DNA of 64,000 bases. Origin: Apostichopus japonicus. Taxonomy: Eukaryota > Echinodermata > Holothuroidea > Aspidochirotida > Stichopodidae. The position numbers and the translations under genes were made by a program. Of this stretch, positions 33,001-43,830 are shown piece by piece. How positions within the stretch are numbered: the first letter of the stretch is position 1; the number at the start of each line of letters is the position of its first letter. Under the pieces are notes generated by a model. The model saw nothing but the letters and a program-made list of their open reading frames with translations, had not been told where the DNA came from and searched no databases. The DNA lies in assembly GCF_037975245.1 (NCBI RefSeq), contig NC_092569.1:33873668-33937667 (forward strand). The letters are read 5' to 3'.

Positions 33001-34280
33001 CCTTAAATCCTTAGGTATGGTTAAGCTAACACTAAGAATGACTTTAATTAATTAACCTTGGTCTAGGTAGTGTAGTCTTCGCGGTCACAATTAAAATGTC
33101 AGTGATGTATTCATCATTTTTATACGAGTTGCACCCATTGTCAACAATGTCCGTCAGTGACTTACACCACCTGTTTCCTCATTTACTCACAGCTCTAATT
33201 AAACACTGTTACATCGATTCAGTAGAGATAAATATCGTTACTCCAGTCTACTGACTATAGCTACTGGTGCAACAGATACAAGCATGTACTGCAATTATAA
33301 CACCTAGCTACTATTCAGGTATATTATTGTGGACCCATTGGCCATTCTGTTTCGCGAGTTATTCTATCGTGTACGAAATGCTGCATTAATCAATTAAATG
33401 ACGAGTTGGAAATAATAAAGATATTACCTTTCCATGATCCTGGGTGTTTTCAAATGGCAGTTAGTTGATTCTCAAATAAGTATGACATGGTTGTTATGTT
33501 CGGCTTGTTCCAAAGGGTAATAATCGTCGTTATGCAAAAACACATGGACCTAAGACAAATTGTGATACTGAGTGGTTATAATGACTAAAGTATTCGTCAG
33601 TATGTGAAAACGAGAGTGGGGCTTGGGTGGACATTCGTCAAAAATCAGTCCGAAAAAACGATAAAAATAGATAGTTTTAGAACTACCGATTCTTCACCCT
33701 CGAAATAGATAAGAACAATATCTAAATCAATTTCGCTAGAAAACGGGGACGACTTGTTATCGATGAAGTGGTGTGTTGCCGGATTTTGTACTATCTTGGT
33801 AATATCTTGGTACTACGGGCGAAGGTCATTAATTAAGTTTCGTAACTCATCGGGAAGCGATTAGAGGTGTAGTGCGTAGGGTTGTCGGGTGCGCATTTTC
33901 ATGCAGGTGGGAACAATCTCGATCAAGTAGTGATGGGACAGTCCGCCCCCCCCCCGCCCCTGATACGCACTTGGATCCACTTCATGGTATTCACAGTAGA
34001 TGTGCTCCATTCTCCAATCGCATGCGGAATTTATTTTTAGATTCATTGTACGAGTTACGGTACTAGGTTTGGGGTAACAATTAGCATTCAGGTCGTTTAT
34101 TTATAAATTTTATCTCTGGATGGCAAAGTTGCATCGAAGGACATAGGTCTAGTGCAGTTCGCATATAGATCCTGATCTAATACCGAAATCCATCATGTTC
34201 CCCGACGACTGGTTTCATAGCACAATTGTACATGTTTAAGGCGTCCATACACACTGACGCGTAATGATAGACCATATATA
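33001..34280. other. Spacer, no gene seen
   Basis: No coding region or known element recognised. It ends in a (TA)n tract. Confidence 0.45.

Positions 34281-34346
<66 letters not shown>
34281..34346. repeat. (TA)n microsatellite
   Basis: About 33 TA repeats, close to the left border of the second large block. Confidence 0.95.
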
Positions 34347-34348
<2 letters not shown>

Positions 34349-34430
34349 AGTTGTCAGTGTAAGGTGTAGGGTGAGGCGCACGCCCCTTCCGATATCCTCG
34401 ATCCGTCACTGGCTAAACAAACAAAAGTAA

Positions 34431-35860
34431 ACACAAACACCGCCACCCGATTCACTCAGAGATAAAATCTTACAGTTTAGTACCACAGTAAAAAATACTA
34501 AAACGTGTTGATAAATCGGTAGCATGTTGTATAGGGTTACGTTAAGAACTGGGCATATGTGTAATCCTAGCAAATGCATCATGTATGGTGCGATTTATCA
34601 GCACGATCCTATTCGTACTATACGAGGTATAAAACTAACAGTAATACTATTAATATTAGTAGCCTATAGTTACTGTGTTCTCTGTGTGTATCGGTTGCAC
34701 ACACACGCCATTGTAGAATAGAAGCAATCTGTTATAACTATCCTTAAATTAATCAATACTAAAATTAATACGTACAAAATGCAGGTGTAGTACTTCTATT
34801 ATTTCCCATTATCCCTGTAGTTGTTGTTCCTTGCATAGTTATGTTCCCAGATTCCAATGACAATTTGTCCATTTTCTTTTGGTTTAAGGAGAATTGGTAT
34901 ATAGGTCTGCTAAATAGGAGCGCACATGTTCCGGTTGTGGTCTCTGGCAAGCGTCATAAGTTACGACTAGGTATTTTAAGTATATATATATAGACATATG
35001 TTACTCAACCTTGGTTTCCCTTACGAATCCAATATTAATAGGATAGGTTTTGTTTTATCCTCTCGTTTAGTGTTAACCTAACAGTAATCTACGTTATTTC
35101 ATGTTCTGTGTAATCTTTGGTAGAAGAAGTAAAAAGTTCTAGGAACAAGTTTTGTCCACACCCTAGACAATGTGTAGCCGAGCTTACGGTAATATCTGGT
35201 GTGGTACTGTGGGATGAATAATTTCGTTCAAACTTTAAGCCAGAAGAATGTTGAAATTAATTATATTAATTTTTAAACAGGTAAGAATTAATTTTTTAAT
35301 TTTGCCCCAGACCTTTCCATAATCGTGTCATTTTCGAAGTGCATTCCTTGTGTATTTTAGTTGTGAACGTGTATACATGGTAATTTTGTGATGGCAATAT
35401 GCACACAGAATAGCAGTCCACTGTGTAAGTTTCTATTTATGTAAGTGATCTCCTGAGAAAGCAGAATGCACACAGGTTGTATTTATTACTTAAAGCGTTT
35501 TATTTTGTTCTATCTACATGTGCAGTCTTTATTTATTGTGATCTATATAAATATTGCTTCATTTTAACTGTTGTTTAGTACTATGTTTATAGGGTTGATT
35601 ACTGCCAACCAGGACAAGCTATGTGTGTAACGTTATGATGTGACCTACATTGAGTGAATATAATAGTATCGTAAGTATAAGTTTAGGTTGTTGTTGATCA
35701 AACGAAAACCCACATTTGGGATATTTATTGGTTTTATTAGACCTAAAAATTGTTATGATACTGTAGAGCATTACCCCATATTACTGTAATGCATTCATGT
35801 TTGTTATATGGTTGATACTAAGTGGCGCCTATTCGAACTATGTTTAGATCCCACGATGCA
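34431..35860. other. Left flank of unit C, no gene seen
   Basis: Near-identical to 3168-4610, with small indels. No coding region is supported. Confidence 0.5.
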
Positions 35861-36069
35861 ATGTTACACGTTTTACTAGTTGCCATGGTGACCGGAATTG
35901 CAAAACTTTTCGTGAACTGGTATGCTGATAGAGTTGTAGCCATATGTCAGTAGACATGTCGATTTATCGTGTATTATGTGACCTGGGATCTAATGAGGTT
36001 GTCTCGTTAGCATGTTAGCAACGGCCTTTGCATGTCTTTAGCTCTATAAGTCATCCCATTAATTGGTGC

Positions 36070-36150
36070 AGATTACATCTGACCAGATAAAGCGGATAGG
36101 CTTGGTGATCACATACCAGATATAGTGGATAGGCTTGGTGATCACATGTG
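36070..36150. repeat. 43-bp minisatellite, about 2 copies
   Basis: Counterpart of 4834-4950 with one copy fewer. Confidence 0.7.
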
Positions 36151-36195
36151 GTCTCTGCTTTGCAGCTTATTGTTTGAGTTAGTTCAAGTTAGTTA

Positions 36196-36460
36196 GTTGC
36201 CAAGGCAACCAGTAGTCTAAGTCAGTAATTATGCATTGTTGAAGTAGTCAGTGTGTTAGTTGTGCACTGTTGTGCCCCTGTCAGTAAATGTTTGTTCTGG
36301 AATTAGGGCGACCAGCACCTAGTTATAGTATGCGACATTTCTAGATTAGTACTGCTATTCTGACTTGGTACAGACAGTCCACTTCTCATCACTCCCAACG
36401 GGATATTGTAGTTCCTTTGCCAGTTTTGACATATAAAGTTATTTCAGTTGCCATAGCAAC
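36196..36460. promoter_or_regulatory. X-box (RFX-type) palindromes, unit C
   Basis: GTTGCCAAGGCAAC at 36196-36209 and GTTGCCATAGCAAC at 36447-36460, unchanged from unit A. Function is inferred only. Confidence 0.35.
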
Positions 36461-36844
36461 AGTTGCCGTGGGTAATATTTTAATTTTCCTGAGTATTCTC
36501 TCTCGGTGGGGGGGTGGGGGGGTTACCCATGGTGACCGAAATTGCATGACTGTGTGGGGGGGGTCAAAACCTGTTTGTGTAAGTGGGCGGTGTGTCAATG
36601 TGTGTGTCCAATTATGTGTCAAAAACTCCTAAACGGCTAGGCCGATCTTCAACCTTGGTGGGTAAGTACTCCAGATAAACCATTGTATCTCGCAGACAGA
36701 GGCCAGAGGCCAAAGGTCAAATTCGAATGGAAATCTTAATCCACTGAAATGTTTCCTTTGTTAGTAATCAATGGTCAGCTGTAAGTTAAGATATGTGCAC
36801 TTATTCTTGTAATCGTTGTAATCTTTAACTTTCTTCTCATATAG

Positions 36845-38070
36845 GACTTACAGAGAAACAACGTGTTTTCTACGAGGAATGAGCGGAATTCTGTTTCAGC
36901 TATAAGGGAACATGTTTATGAATTTATAATGCCAGTGATGGTAAGGTTAGTAAAGGATTCCATTCTGTCGAGGTTCGGAGAGTGAGGCGCTGTAGAATTT
37001 TTTTTATTTATTTATTTATTTTTTATTTATTTATTTGTTTCATCCCATAGTATAACAAGATGAGCAAGACAATATAACTGCAAATAATTAAAAAAAAAAA
37101 TGAAAGGAAGTAAACTAAGAAACCCTTTTGGGTTTAATCGAAGAATAATCCCATCACAGACACTAGATAACCTTAACACCTATCAAAGAATTACCCCCAT
37201 AAAAAAATGAATGACTTTACCAAATAAGACCTATAACACTACCCCCACCACCACCAACTCCCACCCCTTGCAACGGATCCAATAATATAAAAAGGTTTTT
37301 ATTGTAATTTTTCAGTTGTCGCCTGAATGAAGCCACGGAAGTATAAGATTTCAAGTTGATCGAAAGATTGTTGAATCATAGGAGAACAGGACTAACTGAT
37401 TGTTGCGAATGCGGTAGACTTTAACAAACAACTATACCTTTTTTTTTTAAAATGAGGTTGTTATTGTTTTATTAAACTAAACCAATACGGACGAAACATG
37501 CAGACTGCGCAAGAAAGTCGAATGAAACAATTCGACAATTAATTGCTGTCTGCGCTCCTCGCAGATGCCTCGTATTTCTTTTAACAACAACCTGAATATG
37601 CGGGATATTGTAAGGATGTCTTTGAACAATGTGACGAGGAATCGTCTGACGGGGTCTACCACATACAACCCGACAGATCTATGGAACCATTTGTTGTTAA
37701 CCGTAACAACACTATAGATGAAGGAGGCTGGCTGGCTCGTACGTGATTGATGATTTCCACAATCATCAATGCCTAGTAGAAAGTTGGCGTGATAGTTACA
37801 AATCTCTGTTATCAATAGTGTTTATTTTCATGACAGGTTACGATGCTTTGTCAACCAATAGAGGAATGGCTTTCTCAACAAGAGGTCGTGACAATGACCG
37901 TTAGACTTCTCTCTGCGCTGATTATTATAACAACGGCTGGTGGTTCGAGACTGTTTTCAAGCTCTTCCGAAATTTTCCGTGTATTGATGGCCCGCCCTCA
38001 TTTGTATAACTTTCCAGGCGGTAAATCTTGCAACATCCAACTTATAGAAATAAAGATAAGGCCTTTGTAA
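36845..38070 (+). pseudogene. Fibrinogen-related (FReD) pseudogene, unit C
   Basis: This copy keeps the longest readable domain start. The upstream 96-nt exon (36845-36940) is open and has the same length as in A. The domain start from 37565 reads CKDVFEQCDEESSDGVYHIQ, then MEPF and DEGGWL without a shift, but a TAA replaces the TAC seen in unit D near the exon start. The domain end from 37837 has TAG in place of the conserved Trp of DNDRW. The end IEIKIRPL is present in another frame. A LINE fragment occupies the intron at 36999-37372. Confidence 0.8.
36999..37372 (-). mobile_element. 5'-truncated CR1/L2-type LINE fragment
   Basis: Same insertion as 5788-6155, with GAAT at both borders (36995-36998 and 37373-37376). 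It was inherited through the large duplication. Confidence 0.8.
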
Positions 38071-38154
38071 TGCCACAATATTTGATTCTGGATAGCTTAG
38101 CATAATATGTATATAAGTAATTAGAACGAAAGTCTGCAACCAGATGCTACCCAA

Positions 38155-38635
38155 ATTACCATATGTCAAAGGCCATGTGCTATTTAAAGACAGGGAAACC
38201 AATGAATTTAAAGAAACTGTAGCCCCGCCCTCCAGCTAAAAAAGCACTTACTGTGGTTTAAACCTCAAGAGAACATAATCATCAAAATAGTAAGTCATTT
38301 TCAACTGATATTCTCTGTAACATTTTTATTGACATGTACAAGATATTAACAATTTACCAAAAGAAAAGAAAAGCGCAAAAAAGAAACGTAATACGAGAAA
38401 TTACCATATGTTAAAGGCCATGCATGTGCTATTTTAAGACGGGGAAACCAATGAATTTCAAGAAACTGTAGCTCCGCTCTCCAGCTGAAAAAGCATTTAC
38501 TGTGCTTTAGACCTCAAGAGAACATTATCTTTAAAATAATAAGTCATTTTCAACTGATATTCTCTCTTACATTTTTATTGACATGTACGCAAAAAATGCG
38601 CAAATAAGAAACGTAATAACAGAGAGATTCTAAAA
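38155..38635. repeat. 246-bp tandem repeat, 2 copies
   Basis: Copies begin at ATTACCATATG near 38155 and 38399. Unit A has three. Confidence 0.8.
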
Positions 38636-41103
38636 AGTGTTTCCCAAGGACGATTTCCCTCTAATGTGCTCTTCAGTTCATGTAGTTTCATATTGGATCT
38701 CTACGATTTGGTTTGATTAAACTCACTTCCCAATACACCTTCATTGCACTCTACCGTTATTATTACAGGTAGAATAAAAACATTACAATTATAATTTTTC
38801 TAAAGGTCGTATCTGTGTTTGTCCGAACATATTTATTTCAAGTTTTAGGTATTGGTTAGTGGGATCATATCATGTTTTGATTCTGTAACAAAACGAAGGA
38901 GTGAAAGCCCTCTCTTAAAATACAAAGGATGCATTTTTAATGTCAACATGAAAACTTGAAAACTTGTGTACTATACAGTGCTGAGCGTATAATATATCCA
39001 TGTTAATGGAGGGGGGGGGGGTAGAAAACAAGAAAGGGTTAGGGAGAGGGGGAAATCTAAGGTGACGCATAGTTCGAGGAGTGGTACAATCAGACTTTGA
39101 TTTGAGATCCAAACAACAATGAAACCGTTTGCAAAGGTGGAACCCCTGTGTGTTACGTGCTACAAATTCCGGTCTCTATATGTGTTTTCATTAAGCAATT
39201 TTGTTGCCCTTAGTTTTACAACAACGTTGCACTTTTTAATTACACTTTTGTTAAGGATCAACAACAGGGAACATTTAGTCGCAATTCGGCTACATGAAAT
39301 AATATGAAATTCTTTTGGTTAAAATAAGTTTGGCGTAATATTTATATCTCATGATGTCTCGTTTGATTTCAAGGAATACTTTAAGCATCAAATTATTATA
39401 ATTAAAACACAATGCTACCAGTCCCAGTTGTATTCCTATATCACTTTTAATTAAAAACAAACAAAACATGCAGCTCATCTGTAGTTAACCCGATGTGCTT
39501 TACTTAGTCTAACGTACAAACCATTTGTATACGATACATAAATCTTTAGGAACGAAACGTGTATGGTCTCAAAAGTCATGTTTGTTATTGTATTAAACAT
39601 TAATGTCATGCAACATTATAGTGATAAATAAATGATGCCGACATAAAAGTTACCTTACATGGCTTATTCCAATGGTGCTTCACATATATAAACTACGTAG
39701 TTTGATGAAAGAAATGGAGGAGTATCAAAATATATGTGTGAACTCTACTATCCTCATAAAAACAACAAACGTAATGATATCGCTTATCATGAAAATTGAT
39801 AACAATAAAAACGTATACATACGTTTATATACCTCTATTAAAGTTAAACTTTGTCCTTGCAACAAATTTGTTTGAGGCCTCTTCATATCAACATCATAAA
39901 CATCCTACTTTGTAACATGTCATAGTACTTCAAATGGAATAACATTGGTTTAAACACCCGATTCTCATGGCTTTATCAGTTAAACTGGTAAATTGTGAGT
40001 CCCTGTTCATCAGATATAACTGATGTGTGTTACAATTTCTTAACATGTGTTACATTTATGACCAGTTGCTACTGAAAAGGACCTGTACAAACACAAAATA
40101 CTTAACACAACTTTATCCACATAATACAAACCAGACTACTCTAAATCTTAATATATATGTCCTCACAACATTATTGTGTGGTTAAGATATGAATTTATCA
40201 AATTGGGTGGTATTTACATCATTTGGGAACGGCAGAGTTAAAGATGTCACACGGTGTTTAATGAATTGATGAAATTCTAACTACAAAGAACCTTGACAGT
40301 GAGGAACACATTCCAACTGTATCAGGTTTCAAAGATAAAGAAAGAAGAATTAAGATTTTAAGTTTGAAAACCATTTGTCGTTATTGTATCCAAGACCACT
40401 TACTGCGATCTATTCCTAGGGAGAATCGACGGTTTAGTCAATGAAAATAAGTTACAGTCAATCAGCCAGTTCTTCAGTTATGGACAAGATATTGAGATGA
40501 GATTACCCAATAAACAGTTATATATAACAGAATATATGTCCTTCCATATAGGTGTTATAGTCAGCCACTGGAAAAAAAACTTTGAAAAAGCAGTTAGTAG
40601 TGCATTTTGTATGAATTTTGTATACATATAAGAACTAGCAAGAAAAAAAGAATTATATTAATCACTATAGGGCAACATTGGTCAATGTTAATTCATCCTC
40701 GATATAGGATGGAGTAAACGAAGGCCACAGTTTCCTTTATCGCATGACTGAGAATCTGTGAGTTTATATAAAGGTTTATATCTTCTTTTACAACATTATG
40801 CTCACCCCTTCTCCGTGTCATTCATTACGAGTTCAACCTGATTAGCCCTCGCTGGGTATACACCCCCATAAAAGACGATGATATCCAGGTGTCACTTGAT
40901 ATATGAAATAACCAACGTTGCTTTCCGTTTCTTTGCTAATGAAGCAGATGCAGCAGGAATATACCTCACAAAAGAGTTTAATGAGTTAGATAAGGAAGAA
41001 AGATTTTTTAACATCGTAGATCACGTTTTTATTCCGGGTATAAACCAAGCGAGCGCTAACCAGGTTGAATTCGTAAGGTAAATCATCGGCATTCAATAAC
41101 GTC
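38636..41103. other. Spacer downstream of TRIM-C
   Basis: Collinear with unit A. 40878-41081 on the plus strand reads YEITNVAFRFFANEADAAGI, then LTKEFNELDKEERFFNIVDH without a stop. Units A and D have stops in it and B is truncated. I do not recognise it. It would lie in the 3' UTR of TRIM-C. An AATAAA on the minus strand at 41033-41028, 71 nt past the tail-exon stop, is a possible poly(A) signal, but it is not conserved in A or D. Confidence 0.45.
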
Positions 41104-41229
41104 CTAAACTTTAACAAGCACATCTTTATCGTCGACCTTTGCTGAGGCTGTTTCGTTTTGAGAATCTTCACATTTCAGGGTGTCTTCATTGTCTTGCACA
41201 AATCTACTCAGCTTTATTCCAAAGTCATC
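41104..41229 (-). CDS. Candidate last exon of TRIM-C (41-residue tail)
   Basis: 126 nt after the acceptor GTTTCTTTTATTAACAG. It is open only in phase 0 and reads DDFGIKLSRFVQDNEDTLKC through VDDKDVLVKV to TAG. It matches the phase of the large-exon donor at 43843/43842 (intron 2613 nt). The length equals that of units A and D. Confidence 0.7.
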   Translation of the reverse strand, partial: DDFGIKLSRFVQDNEDTLKCEDSQNETASAKVDDKDVLVKV

Positions 41230-42082
41230 CTGTTAATAAAAGAAACAGCAACAAAATGATACTTTAAAAAAACCCACATATCTGCATATTTTCTCTCCTT
41301 AAAGTAGCAAAATTATGTCCTGGTTATTGCCATCTATATATCTCTACTTACAAATTATTGGTAATAGGAGACGCTCTCATGTAAAGGCTTGCTAGTTCAA
41401 TTAATAGAGAAGAACATTTTTATGTGATGCAAAGAATACTACAACATTTTAAACAACTCTCTACTTAAGGTGAGCGATTTAATTGCAAATGTGTAATCGA
41501 TTAAAAAAATATACTATTTCATGTATGCCTTTGTGCATTTGACTCTTTTTCTAATTCTTATTCTACTGAAATTTCTGAGTGTAAGTTAAAATAGCTTTAA
41601 TTGGTCAGGCACACAAAATATAGATAATTAATTTGAAGATAGAGGGGTATCGTTGCTTAATGTTCACAAATATACAATCCAAACAGTCATACATTCTTAT
41701 TCTTTCAATATAAATAACATAATTTTATTAAACATGTCTCTTGGTATAATACTTTCGTTAAATGTTAACCTGGCTACATGCAATGTTTTTAGGGTTAAAA
41801 ATACCCACATATCTGCTTATTTTCTCTCCTTAAAGAAGCGAAATTATGTCCTGGTTATTGCCATTTATACAACACCTAATTGTATTCTGGTCATTTGATT
41901 GGTCAATTGCTCGTTGATTGCATGCAAAATTCGCTCTATTCCACTATATGAAATAGAACCATGGGTTATACTTTTTTGGTAGCAATTTTTTCAATGGTAA
42001 GAGAGCAGAGAAACTTGTCTGTTCAAAACAATCTGTTGCATGAGTGCATTTTACCCATCTTAATACAATATGTTGTGTAAAA

Positions 42083-42243
42083 CAAATAATGGTTTCCATT
42101 CGTGCAATAGTGCAAATATTTCATTCGCTGAAAGATGTTATTTGTTCCATTCAACTCGGCTGCGCCTCGTTGCATGGAACATTCCGTCTTTCAACTCATG
42201 AAATATTTGCACTATTGCACTCATAACCATTCATTATTTGTAT
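42083..42243. mobile_element. Foldback/MITE-like palindrome, unit C only
   Basis: About 160 bp that can fold end to end. GTGCAATAGTGCAAATATTT on the left arm is matched by its exact complement on the right arm. The outer arms CAAATAATGG and the inner arms GTTCCAT also pair. It is absent from the other units. The element may extend left to about 41880; no target duplication was settled. Confidence 0.6.
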
Positions 42244-43379
42244 ACTATCTCTACTTACAAATGATTGGTAATAGGTGTCGCCCTCGTGTAAGGGCTGGCT
42301 AGCTCAATTAATAGAGAAGAGCAATTCTCTGTGATCGAAACGAATACTACAACAGTTTAAGCAACTCTCTGCTGAATGTGCGCGATTTTAATTGCAAATG
42401 TGTAATCGATTAATAAAATATATTATTTCATGTATGCCTTTGCGCATTTGGTGATTTTACATCGCACACGCATACGTGTGTGAACAACTGGTGGGCTTCT
42501 GTCTTTGACTTGGAAGATCATGTAATTTGCAAGTAGAATATGCATGTAGTTGTTAACATGGAACACGAGAACTGTATATTTCTAAACGTAAATAATTATG
42601 TAACTAACAACGTTTATCCTACTACACTATACTCGTAGATTAGTAGGATTCTTTGATTTATGCTTCATGAAGTAGGCTAGAGGGTCTAAATTTATCAATA
42701 AAGATATCATATTTACTTCATTATCACTCACTCTCCACAGCCCCTATAGTGTTCGTCCTCGCTATTAGCGATGTTATTCCCAAGTTACGTCATACTCCTT
42801 CTAAATCAACCACATTTATTTATCTTATCACTCAGAAAAGATGGTGTCTGGGTAAAATAACTCCAAATGGGGATTTTGTTTTTTTCAAAAAGACTCATTT
42901 TTTAATTATAATCCTACCGAAATTTATGAATGTAAGTTTAAATTGGTCATGCACACAAAACATAGCTTAATAATTTGAAGATAGAGGGGTGGCATAGCTT
43001 AATAATGTTTACAAATATACAGTCCAAACAGTCATGCATTCTTATTCTTTCAATACAAATAACATAATTTGATTAACATGACTCTTGGTATAAATACTTA
43101 CGTTAAATGTTTACCTGGCTACATGGAATAGTTTTAGTGTTATAAATATATTACTATCTAGTGTGATCCCACTGCATATTATGTTAACTATTATGATCAA
43201 CACATTATGTAATGAGATGGTTAAGAGAGCTTTATGTTCTATCATAAAGTTGCTTGCAAAATGTTTTCATTAGTTGCTGTTGATATTGATTTATGAATCA
43301 GCAATGGTGTATGTGGCCTTACCAAAAGCTTGGCCTAAAATGTTTAAACATCTAAATATTAAAATAATATAGCCTTACA

Positions 43380-43380
<1 letters not shown>

Positions 43381-43436
<56 letters not shown>
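43381..43436. repeat. (TA)n microsatellite
   Basis: Same position as in the other units, bordered by TAGCCTTACAA. Confidence 0.95.
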
Positions 43437-43437
<1 letters not shown>

Positions 43438-43830
43438 CCTTACAAAAAAATTTCCGCAAAATAAAAAAAATTCTAATTTCACTTTGGATGTTCAATTTGG
43501 ATTTCCAGAGCGTATAATAGTATCCTCTTGAAGTTTAAAGTAGCGTTCTTGGGAATTTTTAAACTTCTAAACATTGAAATCATAATTTCACTTTTTTCAA
43601 TAAATCAATTTATTCAATAAATTCGAAAATGGTAATTTCATAATGGTATCCTCTTTAAGTTAAAAGTGGCGTTTCATCACACAATGTAGCCAACATGCGT
43701 CCCAGCCTACGCAGCCTATGACATCTTATAATTTAGACAAACGTTAGAGAAGAGGTTTGGTTTGTTTTGACCTAAGCGTTGCGCACCATGACTTGATAAT
43801 TTCTACAAAACACAATCGATGTTAAATTTA

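Noticed and set aside
34193-34381. Open frames made of alternating Tyr-Ile (also 60009-60394)
   Set aside because: Translation of (TA)n microsatellites.
41028-41033. AATAAA on the minus strand as the poly(A) signal of the TRIM genes
   Set aside because: Present only in unit C; A and D have AAAGAA at the same place, so it was not listed as a feature.
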